Assembly (NCBI GenBank): GCA_041398745.1
Contig: JAWKUB010000006.1
Location: 186,001-250,000 of the forward strand
Source: JACKHO01 sp041398745
GTDB lineage: Bacteria; Planctomycetota; Planctomycetia; Planctomycetales; Planctomycetaceae
Reading direction: 5' to 3'
DNA: 64,000 nucleotides
Shown: positions 53,901-62,251 of the stretch, one piece after another
Layout: the number at the start of each line of letters is the position of its first letter
Numbering within the stretch: the first letter of the stretch is position 1
The notes under the pieces: model-generated
Told to the model about the DNA's origin: nothing
Database searches by the model: none
Seen by the model: only the letters and a program-made list of their open reading frames with translations
Position numbers and translations under genes: made by a program

Positions 53901-54361
53901 CGACCGATGCCGACGGGCACTATTCCTTCCCCATGGCAATTGAGGGGCGAGCACAGATTTATCGACGCATTCTCCTGCTGGTCAACGAAGGTGCTCAGGA
54001 AGTTGTGTCGACACCGGTCGTGCCGGTGGAACTTGAAGCTGGCAAGTCAACCACTCTTGACCTTGGTGGAACAGGGCGGCCACTCGTGGGCAAACTGCAG
54101 CAGCCAGCAACAGATGCTGAACCGGTCCCCTGGCGGTTTGCGTTTATCTATCTCGATCAGGCGGGGCAGGGGATTGAAAACCGTCGACGCTACTGGGCAA
54201 CTGTCGAGAAAGATGGAACGTTTCGCATCGATGATGTCATTCCTGGAAGCTATTCATTTCAGGTCAGATTCGATGAACATCCCATTCAATTCAAACCACA
54301 GTTAGTTGAAGTGCCCGAAGGGGATGAAAGTGAGCCAGTGGATATCGGTATCATCAAGTAG
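50921..54361 (+). CDS. large secreted protein with carboxypeptidase-regulatory-like repeats
   Basis: 1146 residues from ATG 50921 (GGAGA upstream); a start at 50894 is also in frame. A signal peptide ends near GLAVAEE. An N-terminal ExbD-like segment reads TVVVAKHVLLLEGREIVTWDDIEQKI. Thereafter many prealbumin-like (CarboxypepD_reg) beta-sandwich units occur, each with GxVxDExGxPVxxAxV patterns: GGTVLNRDEQPVEGAEV, GGVVVDEAGTPVANATV, KGTVTEAGTGKPVAGAVV and EGTVTDKATGKPIPEF. A Lys/Glu-rich linker lies near residue 370. It is probably a surface or periplasmic adhesive or scaffold protein. Role unknown. Confidence 0.82.
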   Translation: MSAQYRLLATSLMALFGMCGGLAVAEEPASCDFTVVVAKHVLLLEGREIVTWDDIEQKIRSYPNGPKNTVHFYFTSAARSTGKAEEIKQQIWKLSKERILYGHSEGSLWPRSDVGYDRIEKPDDLRRNEEHRIGGTVLNRDEQPVEGAEVIVIGPVDPSIDYRSYHIALVEGHVRNRLEHDWTLSGDGGAFSVYPQPDKSFYVLALHREHGFAFVTEEHFQEHHTVRLLPWASLKTKFTDEERITDEVNLTLTIPEDQGRPEVVFDQYWSDLVTAATRRNQEEPIPGILHVPPLRKIVVSRSIKMEEGGSIGIPQDSAELFPGELRELELGPLNEEEQQRVNLMKAFINQRRRPLKLLKPVEVKKEQKAGGQEKKEAEPDDASTCDDTNEAIAEDSQTATTLEIRVVDMEGNIVKNANVEVRNRTEVSKENLKRGSFMKKQTYGTFFQTDEEGVLQFVFDEALERLTFSVITPGFGPYWAQWDAFPPSEFTAVLEPAWTVGGVVVDEAGTPVANATVHPSIEYRKRPGNDFQLGMGRSVKTDENGVWKFESVPNSKQSVNVTISHQDFAPQRLSLAGGTFAVRESMEPQQQIVMSKGLILKGTVTEAGTGKPVAGAVVLTEFSNQERKATTNDEGQYELIGCQTGRARLVVHANGKALTFRDLQIEEQPTPENFELQPGGHVRIRVVDPEGNPLPKTRIFFQSLGTERIRYFEFDHVDQYANDEGIWEWNEAPVEGFEADVCPPGKMQLPHVPFQPRDEEYVVTSLPDLILEGTVTDKATGKPIPEFRVIPGVVYNGGQVSIDRRGAVSARDGKFSVRPSRAYDGHLVRIEADGYQAKLSEQVASNAGAVTLDIQLEEAIDVFAKILTPNGLPAEGAKAALGINGSHISLQNGQIEESNSSSQRTVADEDGRIRFPAPGEEYILAVTHKEGYVFLRSEDMQTPKIIVLKAWSPLEGTYRIGDKPVGGVLVCLDVPSILNNIRGGPSIYASYQTTTDADGHYSFPMAIEGRAQIYRRILLLVNEGAQEVVSTPVVPVELEAGKSTTLDLGGTGRPLVGKLQQPATDAEPVPWRFAFIYLDQAGQGIENRRRYWATVEKDGTFRIDDVIPGSYSFQVRFDEHPIQFKPQLVEVPEGDESEPVDIGIIK

Positions 54362-54377
54362 ATGCCAGTGACGGCGT

Positions 54378-55676
54378 CTATCCTCCAAACAGGAAGAACG
54401 GCGCTGGCAACAGCAGGGCATGATGTGCGAACAGCACGAGGCGTCCCTCGGCACCGAGGAACTGCGTGAAGAACAGAATGAAGACGAATAATCCCATCAG
54501 CGGCCAGAGCAGTGCCGTGCAAATGAGACGAATGCTCCAGTGGGCGACCTTGTTGAGTTCCCGTCTTTTCAGCGCGCGGGCGTAGGCCCAGCCGGTGAAA
54601 ATGCGCGTAGGATAAATGGTGATGACGAAGACCAGCGTCATCAGCCACATGGCGTCGCGCGGCGGCAAGAACGCTTTGAACAGGTAAAGCGGCAGCGCAA
54701 GCAGATACAGGAACACTAGGGACAGTGTCCAGGCAATGGGGGCGTATTTCCAGGCCCGGCGAACTTCCCAAATCTCTAGTCCAGCCATGAAACGTCCGGT
54801 CGTTGTAAACCGTGCCTGCATGAACGGGACGAGCATGAGGGTGAAAGCGAGTGCAAATCCCCCGAGAATGGTGAGCAGCACGGGAACGCCTTCTGGTCGG
54901 CGGAGCGCAGCGTACATGGCGGTCGGAATAAGCAGCCATACGAACGCCACGCCAAAACCTCGAAGCCCCTTCCAGAACAACGCCCGCAGCTGGAGCTTGT
55001 GCACGAAGTCCCGCACGTTCTGCCCGGCCATGTTCAAATAGTTCCCTGACCAGAGTTGCCCAACGAGCCAGGTTACGTTCTTAAATGGCCGCACGAAACA
55101 ACCAATGGAACCACCACGCGCCAGGGCCAGCAGAATGTGAGCCGTTGTCAAAAACCAGACAATTTGCGTCGCGATTTGCAAACCCGCCGTAGTGGGTGAG
55201 GTGGGATCGATAATTACCGCGTCGGCTGCGTAACCGCTGAGGAACCTCAGTGGGATGAGAAACAACCAAATCCCGGCGGCAATGACACCAACCCGTGAAG
55301 CCTGATTCAAGAGGGGAAACGCTGCGAGGAGTCGACCACTTCTCGCCACTCGCGCTTCTACCTCCAGCAGGTATCCCAGTGCAATGAAATTCACAATGGG
55401 AATGGCCGCCACAATGGCGAGAATGAGAACCAGTGAAGCGAGAGAAAACCCCGTACGGACGAGCCAGAACGCGGCTCCCAATGGATGGCGCCATGGTACT
55501 GGACACCAGGGATAGTCGCTTTGAAGCGGCAGTGGCAAATCGACCCAATCCGCGTTTTCATCACTGAGTTCTACGGGAATTTGCTGCGGAGATGCGGAAT
55601 CATCGTGGAAATCGTGCTCATCCAGCGTCAGGACGTCCGCAGTGGACGAGTCGCTTTGTTGCACTTTCCCCAACAT
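54378..55676 (-). CDS. multi-pass membrane protein, DUF4013-like
   Basis: 432 residues. An acidic N-terminus (~70 residues, cytoplasmic) precedes about eight hydrophobic helices, among them LVLILAIVAAIPIVNFIALGYLLEVEARVARSGR, typical of DUF4013-type membrane proteins, and LTILGGFALAFTLMLVPFMQARF. It may transport or scaffold; no catalytic motif is seen. It is convergent with the large secreted protein gene (16 bp). Confidence 0.7.
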   Translation of the reverse strand: MLGKVQQSDSSTADVLTLDEHDFHDDSASPQQIPVELSDENADWVDLPLPLQSDYPWCPVPWRHPLGAAFWLVRTGFSLASLVLILAIVAAIPIVNFIALGYLLEVEARVARSGRLLAAFPLLNQASRVGVIAAGIWLFLIPLRFLSGYAADAVIIDPTSPTTAGLQIATQIVWFLTTAHILLALARGGSIGCFVRPFKNVTWLVGQLWSGNYLNMAGQNVRDFVHKLQLRALFWKGLRGFGVAFVWLLIPTAMYAALRRPEGVPVLLTILGGFALAFTLMLVPFMQARFTTTGRFMAGLEIWEVRRAWKYAPIAWTLSLVFLYLLALPLYLFKAFLPPRDAMWLMTLVFVITIYPTRIFTGWAYARALKRRELNKVAHWSIRLICTALLWPLMGLFVFILFFTQFLGAEGRLVLFAHHALLLPAPFFLFGG

Positions 55677-55855
55677 GGTGACTCACAAGTAGTAAGCGAA
55701 AACGGTTCGATTCGACAGAACAGCATACCTTTTTTCGGTCGAATCAGTTTCAGTAAACGAAAATGAAACCAATGTTTCATCTTCACGGTAGAATTACGGA
55801 TGGGCGCGACTGTCTCCCATTCCGAAAAGCAAAGCCCCAACTACTCAGAGAACTC

Positions 55856-57514
55856 ATGAAACGCTGGACGGCAATTTGGGTGTTTCTCGTCATTGCCGGT
55901 GTGTTTCTGCTCACCTGGCGGGTCGCTCATCCACCACAGGCGGCAGCCGTTCCCGCAATCGCAGAAGCGGAACTCTCGCAACTGCAGCGGGCCGTTGAGC
56001 CAGTCAACGCGGAACTCGCCGACCTCTGGAAGCGCCACGACGTCACGCCAGCAGATGCAGCCAACGACCTAACCGTGCTGAGGCGATTGTCGCTGGCACT
56101 GCACGGCACGGTCCCCTCACTGGAAGAGGTTCGAGCTTTTGAGGCAGATGCACGTCCTGACCGTCTCGATCACTGGACGAGCGACATGCTGGAAGACCGG
56201 CGTTTTGCCGACTACTTCGCCGAACGCCTGGGCCGTAGTTATGTCGGCGTCGAGGGGGGGCAGTTCATCATCTTTCGTCGTGACCGCTTCAAAGCCTGGC
56301 TGGCTGACGAACTGCAAGACCACACTCCTTACGACGAAGTCGTCCAGCAAATGATTTCCGCCGAAGGCGTCTGGACGGGTGACGGTGAAGTCAATTTCCT
56401 CACCAGCGGTTTTGCTGATGGGGAATTCGATCCCAACAAGATTACGGCCCGAACAGTACGGGCTTTCCTGGGGCAGCGCATGGACTGTGCCCAATGCCAT
56501 GACCATCCTTTCGAGCATTGGAAGCAGAGTGAGTTCGAAGGGCTGGCCGCCTACTACGGAAAAGTTTCACTCTCAATGGCCGGTGTCACCGACAACCGGA
56601 AGAAGGAGTTTCGGATTAAGGCGGACGCACTCGACGAGGGTCGCGTCGTCGCCCCTGGTGTACCGTTCAATCCCGAATGGTGCGGGACGGATGGCACTCC
56701 ACGCGAGCAACTGGCTCGCTGGATGACGCATCCCGAAAACAAACGATTTGAACGAGCCGTAGCCAATCGTGTCTGGGGACTCATGTTCGGTAAGCCATTT
56801 CTCCAGCACCTGCCGGTCGATGACCTCCCCGATCCCGGCACCAACAACGACCTGAAAACGCTCGATTTACTAGGGGCCGAGTTTCGTGCCCATGACTGTG
56901 ACTTGCGTTGGCTCATTCGGACAATTGCCGCGACCGATGCCTTCCGGCTTTCGAGCAAGCATCCATTGGCCACCAATGCCGACCTCACGACCTTATCGCC
57001 CGACGAAATCGAGGATCTCAAGAAGCAGGTAGATCAAACTGGAGAGTATTGGGCTGTATTTCCGCTGGTGCGACTGCGGCCCGAACAGGTCATTGGCTCC
57101 ATGATTCAATCGACCAATATCCATACGGTCGATCAAAACTCCCATTTGATCATTCGCATCCTGCGGTTTGCCCGAGAGAATGATTTCGTCCGGGAATTCG
57201 GAGACCCAGGTGTGGACGAATTGCAGGACCGGGTCGGTACCATTCCCCAGGCACTACTCCGCATGAACGGCAATCTGTCGCGTGAATTGACTGATCCAGG
57301 CGGCCTGCTGGCGCCCGGACGCATTGCCAGTGTCTCGCCTACCCCCGAAGCGGCCGTCAACACAGCATTCATGGCCTGTCTGTCACGAAATGCGACGGCA
57401 AAAGAAATCGCGTATTTCGCTGAACACGAACGCTGGGAAAAGGACCGCGGTCAGGAAATCCAGGACTTGTACTGGACTCTCTTCAACTCGCCCGAGTTTT
57501 CCTGGAATCACTAA
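55856..57514 (+). CDS. DUF1549-domain protein, planctomycete type
   Basis: 552 residues from ATG 55856, chosen because a signal-anchor follows it (MKRWTAIWVFLVIAGVFLLTW); a longer frame opens at 55763. The DUF1549 segment has LRRLSLALHGTVPSLEEV and the conserved Cys pair in MDCAQCHDHPFEHWK. The DUF1553-like C-terminus has ANRVWGLMFGKPF and TPEAAVNTAFMACLSRNAT. The CxxCH motif could bind heme or metal. Function of the family is not established. The DUF1501 gene follows 50 bp downstream, the usual pairing in planctomycetes. Confidence 0.88.
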   Translation: MKRWTAIWVFLVIAGVFLLTWRVAHPPQAAAVPAIAEAELSQLQRAVEPVNAELADLWKRHDVTPADAANDLTVLRRLSLALHGTVPSLEEVRAFEADARPDRLDHWTSDMLEDRRFADYFAERLGRSYVGVEGGQFIIFRRDRFKAWLADELQDHTPYDEVVQQMISAEGVWTGDGEVNFLTSGFADGEFDPNKITARTVRAFLGQRMDCAQCHDHPFEHWKQSEFEGLAAYYGKVSLSMAGVTDNRKKEFRIKADALDEGRVVAPGVPFNPEWCGTDGTPREQLARWMTHPENKRFERAVANRVWGLMFGKPFLQHLPVDDLPDPGTNNDLKTLDLLGAEFRAHDCDLRWLIRTIAATDAFRLSSKHPLATNADLTTLSPDEIEDLKKQVDQTGEYWAVFPLVRLRPEQVIGSMIQSTNIHTVDQNSHLIIRILRFARENDFVREFGDPGVDELQDRVGTIPQALLRMNGNLSRELTDPGGLLAPGRIASVSPTPEAAVNTAFMACLSRNATAKEIAYFAEHERWEKDRGQEIQDLYWTLFNSPEFSWNH

Positions 57515-57564
57515 TGCCGTTCTGGCCAAGGCATTTGCCATCTCAAGGTTGTGAGAAGTCTGTT

Positions 57565-58878
57565 ATGCACCGCACCATTCAAGACTGGTTTTCCCGCGTC
57601 ACGCGTCGCGAAGCCCTGCAAATTGGGCTGGGATTGGGTGTGTCGTGCCTGCTGCCATCATTGGAGCTTCGCGCTGCCAACAAGCGGGGGGAAGAACGAC
57701 CCAAGTCGCTTATTGTCTTGTGGATGGCGGGTGGTCAGAGCCAACTCGATTCGTGGGACCCTCATCCCGAATCGAAATATGGCGGCCCCGTGAAAGCCAT
57801 CAACACATCTGTGTCTGGACTGCAAATTGCAAACTCGTATCCCCACATGGCGGAGCAAATGCAGCATTTGTCCGTCATCCGTTCAATGGTGTCGAAGGAA
57901 GGAGACCATGAACGTGGCACATACTACGTTCAGACCGGTTACCGGCCCGATCCCACAGTGATTCACCCGGCCATGTCAGCTGTCGTCGCGAGCCGGCTGC
58001 ACAACCCTGCAGTAGAGATTCCGCAGCATATTGCCCTCGCGACGGGAGAAGGGTTTGTTGTTCCGCGCGGCGGCTATCTGGGCAATCAACTCGATGCATT
58101 TCGCGTATTCGATCCTGGGAACAATCTTCAAAACCTCAACAAGCAGGTCGATGACCAGCGGCAGGAGCGTCGCCTGGAAGGGCTGAAAGTGTTGTCCGAT
58201 TCGTTTCGACAGGGACGCGAATTCCGGGTAGCGGACACGCTGCATGAACACGTGGTCGGTCAGGCGCTCACCATGATGAATTCCGAGCAACTCAAGGCAC
58301 TCAAACTTGACGATGAGCCGAAAGAGGTCATTAACCGCTATGGTGATTCCCGGTTTGGCCGCGGTTGTCTGGTCGCGCGTAGATTAGTTGAGACTGGCGT
58401 CCGGGCAATTCAGGTCACACTGAACGGATTCGACACTCACGTCAACAATCATGAAGGTCAGGCCGAACTTGCCAAGACTCTCGATCCCGCATTTGCGGCG
58501 CTGGTGCAGGATTTGGTGGAGCGAGACTTGTGGGAATCAACCGTGGTGCTTTGCCTCACAGAATTTGGTCGTACCCCCATGATTGTACTCAACGAGGGAC
58601 GTAACCACTGGCCGATTGGGTTCTCCTGCGTCGTGGGCGGCGGTGGCTTCCGGAGCGGTGTCGTGGTGGGCGAGACCGATCCCGATGCCGGCGCTGCCGA
58701 GGACAATGTCGCCCTCACGAAGCGTACGCCACCGAAAGATCCCGTCACTGTGCCCGATTTGTACGCCACCATTCTGACGCAACTGGGGCTGGACTATCAG
58801 GAAGAAATCATTACCCCCATTGGCCGTCCGCTGGTACTCGCAGAAGGAACACCGATATCGCAACTTCTGCCGGGTTAG
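57565..58878 (+). CDS. DUF1501-domain protein, TAT-exported
   Basis: 437 residues from ATG 57565 (GAGAAG upstream); the alternative start at 57514 overlaps the previous stop. A TAT-like signal RVTRREALQIGLG leads. The DUF1501 motif LIVLWMAGGQSQLDSWDPHPE is near residue 52, with TGYRPDPTVIHPAMSAV, NGFDTHVNNHEGQAEL and LCLTEFGRTPM later. The fold resembles alkaline-phosphatase/sulfatase-like enzymes. Partner of the upstream DUF1549 gene. Activity unknown. Confidence 0.9.
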   Translation: MHRTIQDWFSRVTRREALQIGLGLGVSCLLPSLELRAANKRGEERPKSLIVLWMAGGQSQLDSWDPHPESKYGGPVKAINTSVSGLQIANSYPHMAEQMQHLSVIRSMVSKEGDHERGTYYVQTGYRPDPTVIHPAMSAVVASRLHNPAVEIPQHIALATGEGFVVPRGGYLGNQLDAFRVFDPGNNLQNLNKQVDDQRQERRLEGLKVLSDSFRQGREFRVADTLHEHVVGQALTMMNSEQLKALKLDDEPKEVINRYGDSRFGRGCLVARRLVETGVRAIQVTLNGFDTHVNNHEGQAELAKTLDPAFAALVQDLVERDLWESTVVLCLTEFGRTPMIVLNEGRNHWPIGFSCVVGGGGFRSGVVVGETDPDAGAAEDNVALTKRTPPKDPVTVPDLYATILTQLGLDYQEEIITPIGRPLVLAEGTPISQLLPG

Positions 58879-58902
58879 CCCCAAACTCGACATGCGCAAT
58901 AA

Positions 58903-58927
58903 AAACGCCGCCCATTGGGCGGCGTTT
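58903..58927. terminator. bidirectional intrinsic terminator
   Basis: An 11-bp perfect stem AAACGCCGCCC / GGGCGGCGTTT with an ATT loop, flanked by A on the left and T on the right. It lies 24 bp after the plus-strand DUF1501 stop and 23 bp from the end of the minus-strand gene at 58951. Confidence 0.92.
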
Positions 58928-58950
58928 AACATTTTGGTTCAGAGCGCCTG

Positions 58951-59340
58951 TTACTCTTCTTCGCTAGCTGCTTTCGATTTGACGTCATTTTCGAGATCGT
59001 CATCATCTCCGCCGTCAGCCAGCAATCCTGCTGTCTTGGAATCATCGCCGGCGCTGAGCAGTTCTTTGATGGGCTGAATGAAGTACAGCTTCTTGCTCTT
59101 GGCTCGGAGTTGCTCCAGACGCTCAACCGCTTTGTCGTGCTGATCGTAGGGGTAGCGTCCCTCTTCCTTCAGCGTACCGCTGAAGACACCCCACAACAGC
59201 CGCTTCCGTTCAGGCGCTTTTGTTTTGCGCTTCCGGGTGGTCGTCGATTTCTTCTTGGTGGCCTTTTTAGCCTTTTTCGTGGTACCGCGCTTTTCCGCGG
59301 CTTCTGCTTCAATTCGCTTTTGCAGTCGACGAGACGCCAT
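58951..59340 (-). CDS. basic/acidic hypothetical protein
   Basis: 129 residues. The N-terminal third is Lys/Arg-rich (KKAKKATKKKSTTTRKRK), then a possible folded part LLWGVFSGTLKEEGRYPYDQHDKAVERLEQL, then an Asp-rich tail (DGGDDDDLEND). The pattern suggests a nucleic-acid-associated protein but no family is recognised. No signal peptide. It is convergent with the DUF1501 gene, sharing the terminator. Confidence 0.65.
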   Translation of the reverse strand: MASRRLQKRIEAEAAEKRGTTKKAKKATKKKSTTTRKRKTKAPERKRLLWGVFSGTLKEEGRYPYDQHDKAVERLEQLRAKSKKLYFIQPIKELLSAGDDSKTAGLLADGGDDDDLENDVKSKAASEEE

Positions 59341-59796
59341 AACTCTTCAAGCTTCGCTTCTTAAGGACATATTCCGCCCGGCGTGGCGACATCACCTTGG
59401 CCGCGCCACTTTCGAGCCCCCTATTGTCGCTCGTGTCATGCAGACTGTCAACTTGGTGCAACCTTGCGGCATAACCAATTCGGGCAAAAGGAATTACGCT
59501 ACATGGAAGGCACGCGATCATAAGGGGATTCTTTGATTGTACCCACTGGAAAAGGACTTGGCAGGTTGATGACATCTCCGCTACCTCTTGGGGACACCGT
59601 GAAAAACCGTACAGATTCCTCACAGTAACCGTCCTGTCAAAACAAATATGTCTATTGGAACCCAAATCAGGCGTTTGTTGAGGTTTGCGGGTACGCAGGG
59701 GTAGACTACTTGCGTTACTCGTTGTTCTTACTCTTCGAATTTGGCACAACGCAAACTAAGCGTGCGCTCCCCCTCAACTCCCTGGTCAAACTCTCT
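59341..59796. other. 456-bp divergent intergenic region
   Basis: Between the basic protein gene (minus) and the sigma factor gene (plus). In-frame extension of the sigma gene to 59710 exists but ATG 59797 is favoured. No repeats or RNA gene recognised; sigma-gene autoregulation would be expected here. Confidence 0.4.
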
Positions 59797-60405
59797 ATGG
59801 AAGACGAATCAGACGATGACCTGATGATTCGCCTTCAGTCGGGCGAGACCGATGCATTCGACACGCTCGTTGAACGGTATCAGGGACGCCTGATTGGGTT
59901 CTTCATGCGTAACACCCGCGACATCCAGTTTGCAGAAGACCTGGCCCAGGAAACGTTGCTGAAGGTGTATAATCAGGCGTGGAACTACATGCCGCAAAAC
60001 CGGTTTCGCGGCTGGATGTTTCAAATTGGCCGCAACCTGCTCATCGACAATGTTCGTCGTCGCTCGAATGACGCCCTGATTCGCGCCGTCAAAAGAACAC
60101 AGAGTGACGAACAAAATGAAATGGCGCGGCTGGCTGCCGAGCTGAATTCCCCTGACGAAAAACTGATTCACCAGGAAACGTCGGGTATTGTTGATGATTT
60201 GCTATCGGAACTCCCACCGGAGCAAAGGGAAACATTTGAACTCCATGTTTTCTCTGAACTCAGTCTACCTGAGGTCGCTGAGGTAACTGACGTTCCGCTA
60301 CCAACTTGTAAGAGTCGACTGCGACTGGCCCGTGAAAAACTTGTCGAAAAGCTGAAATGTCGTGGGATTGAGCGTCCACCGCCTGTGGGAGACGGCGTGG
60401 TGTAG
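59797..60405 (+). CDS. ECF-type RNA polymerase sigma factor
   Basis: 202 residues from ATG 59797, where the acidic start MEDESDDDLMIRLQSGE is typical. Region 2: DAFDTLVERYQGRLIGFFMRNTRDIQFAEDLAQETLLKVYNQA, RFRGWMFQIGRNLLIDNVRRR. Region 4: LPPEQRETFELHVFSELSLPEVAEVTDVPLPTCKSRLRLAREKL. No anti-sigma gene is adjacent; the downstream gene (82-bp gap) is PspA-like. It may drive an envelope-stress response, by position only. It belongs to a subgroup abundant in planctomycetes. Confidence 0.92.
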   Translation: MEDESDDDLMIRLQSGETDAFDTLVERYQGRLIGFFMRNTRDIQFAEDLAQETLLKVYNQAWNYMPQNRFRGWMFQIGRNLLIDNVRRRSNDALIRAVKRTQSDEQNEMARLAAELNSPDEKLIHQETSGIVDDLLSELPPEQRETFELHVFSELSLPEVAEVTDVPLPTCKSRLRLAREKLVEKLKCRGIERPPPVGDGVV

Positions 60406-60487
60406 TCCATTTTCAAATTCCATTGATCCGGCCTGCACCTGGCCGCGTTAGCCCAATAACTCAATAGATTTTTCCGCGAGGCAGACC

Positions 60488-61015
60488 ATGCCCTATTTCA
60501 GCAGACTGACAGATATCGTCACTTGTAACCTTTCCTCAATTCTGGCGAAGGCCGATGATCCCAAATCGGCCCTTGACGAAATCATCCAGGAAATCCAGCA
60601 GGGAGTTGCGGGAGCCCGCCGCAGTGCTGACACTGCAGAAGGCAACGTCGGTCGCATCGAGACGGAAATCGCCGAACAGCGGCAGGTGGTCACAAAGTGG
60701 CTTGATGAAGCGAAAAGTCATTTGGCCAACGGTGCCGATGCCAAGGCCCGCGGAGCCATTGAACGTAAGCAGGAATGCGAAGATCTTCTGGCCGGCCTGG
60801 AGCAGCAACTGCAGGCTGCCGTTTCGACTCGCGATCATCTGCGAACCACACTCCACGCCATTGAAGCCCGCCTCGCCGACGCCAAACGTCGCCGATCCTC
60901 CGGTGACCTGACCACTGATGATTCAGCAAAGGGCGAGGTCTACGACGAATCACACGAACGAAAGAGTCGCGTTGATTCCGAGCTTGACGCCCTCCGTCGT
61001 CAACTGGACGGCTGA
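60488..61015 (+). CDS. PspA/IM30-like coiled-coil protein
   Basis: 175 residues. The N-terminal RLTDIVTCNLSSILAKADDPKSALDEIIQEIQQGV matches the membrane-binding helix and start of PspA/Vipp1. Long coiled coils follow (EIAEQRQVVTKWLDEAKSHL, EQQLQAAVSTRDHLRTTL). It is shorter than PspA (~220). Members bind stressed membranes. It may be cotranscribed with the sigma factor upstream; a terminator follows. Confidence 0.82.
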   Translation: MPYFSRLTDIVTCNLSSILAKADDPKSALDEIIQEIQQGVAGARRSADTAEGNVGRIETEIAEQRQVVTKWLDEAKSHLANGADAKARGAIERKQECEDLLAGLEQQLQAAVSTRDHLRTTLHAIEARLADAKRRRSSGDLTTDDSAKGEVYDESHERKSRVDSELDALRRQLDG

Positions 61016-61036
61016 GAAGTACTAAGCAGCAGCGAA

Positions 61037-61069
61037 AATGCCCGCAGCGCGATGTGTGCTGCGGGCATT
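61037..61069 (+). terminator. intrinsic terminator after the PspA-like gene
   Basis: A perfect 12-bp stem AATGCCCGCAGC / GCTGCGGGCATT with a 9-nt loop is followed by GTTGTTT. It lies 21 bp after the stop. Confidence 0.88.
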
Positions 61070-61101
61070 GTTGTTTAAGGAGCAACCTCCAACCCAGGTA
61101 A

Positions 61102-61121
61102 CACGGACGGAAGTGTCCGTG
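61102..61121. repeat. short palindromic dispersed repeat (second copy)
   Basis: CACGGAC/GTCCGTG arms around GGAAGT, followed by CCACC, the same design as at 11788-11807. Confidence 0.7.
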
Positions 61122-61150
61122 CCACCAGACATTTTCAGGTCGCTTCGTAA

Positions 61151-61906
61151 CTACGTGTCGTTGTCTTCACGAACCTGCACCTGCAGGGCGCTCAGCAACT
61201 TCGTAATCGCCTTTTCTTTCGAGCTGATGAAGAAGACGTTATCCAGCACAATGGCCCGACGTTCGTTGTTGGGATGAAGAATGAGGCGACCCGCTCCCAG
61301 GAGCAAGTACTCGAAAATGTCGTTGATTTCCTTGTCGATACGCAGGCGTGGAGAAGGGAAACGTTCCAGGTCGCTCAGCAGGCCGTGGTGGTGCAGCAAC
61401 TCGTTGGGGCGTACTTCCCAGTAATCAAACTGGGCATTGAAATACACCCCGATGTAAATGATGGTCAGAACTCCCGCCAGAATGAAGTAAAAAGTGGAGT
61501 TCGCCACCGGGTGAAAAATCTTCAGAAAGGCAGTGACCTGGGGGAATACGTTCGGGAAGTTGATGAACACCAGGGCTCCGCCGAGGACCAGCGCGATAAT
61601 GGCCACAATGAGCGTCAGCGACGTCGCCCTGGGAAAGTCAAATGCCAGCACCTGCAGGTTCAGCGTGAGCAGAATGAGAAAACTCCATCCGCAGGTCACC
61701 GTCATGGCACTCGGTTCGCCCGCTAGAGTGGCGTCTCCCCAAAAGAACATGAAGATTCCACACAGAATTGAGAGAATCCAGGTGGGATACAGGAATACAA
61801 TTTTCGGATAGGCAATCAGGATAATGCCCTCGTCCGACTTGTGTTTCGCCTTCGCATCGCCCGTAGTCATTGGATCTGTTCCTGCAGCGGATTGGGAGTC
61901 GGTCAT
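61151..61906 (-). CDS. membrane protein with PH-like domain
   Basis: 251 residues. Polar N-terminus, then about four helices (IVFLYPTWILSILCGIFMFFWG, AMTVTCGWSFLILLTLNLQVLAF, SLTLIVAIIALVLGGALVFI, NSTFYFILAGVLTIIYIGVYF). The soluble C-terminal part (FDYWEVRPNELLHHHGLLSDLERFPSPRLRIDKEI ... RAIVLDNVFFI) resembles a bacterial PH domain. It is convergent with the PspA-like gene. Function unknown; the placement hints at envelope stress. Confidence 0.7.
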   Translation of the reverse strand: MTDSQSAAGTDPMTTGDAKAKHKSDEGIILIAYPKIVFLYPTWILSILCGIFMFFWGDATLAGEPSAMTVTCGWSFLILLTLNLQVLAFDFPRATSLTLIVAIIALVLGGALVFINFPNVFPQVTAFLKIFHPVANSTFYFILAGVLTIIYIGVYFNAQFDYWEVRPNELLHHHGLLSDLERFPSPRLRIDKEINDIFEYLLLGAGRLILHPNNERRAIVLDNVFFISSKEKAITKLLSALQVQVREDNDT

Positions 61907-62251
61907 GGATGCAAATTTATCCTGAGTGGTGAACGGAGGATTTGAGTCACAGGATCAATCAAAATTGCGAGATTGTCGGCTCATTCAATCGGACTGCTTC
62001 TCGGCTTGCAAGTCTAATCGATTTGGCGACACACGTTGAGGTCATTTGGGCGAATTGAAAAACACCGACTTAAGTGGCGCGGCAACGCAGCCGCAGTGAC
62101 CACCTCGGCTTGATTCTCTTGTTTCCCGTACGCGATACTCAATATTGCCTACCTGAGTATGTTCAGCAATGAACACCTGCCCCGAAGTGTTCTTCGCCGA
62201 GTAGTTCGATTGCTGCGTTGCCTTACCTCCTTGTCGAATACGATTGAACCC
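61907..62251. other. 345-bp divergent intergenic region
   Basis: Between the PH-like protein gene and the PSCyt gene. A 78-codon ORF on the minus strand (62042-62278) has no recognisable feature and overlaps the next gene's start; not called. A promoter for the PSCyt gene is expected. Confidence 0.4.
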
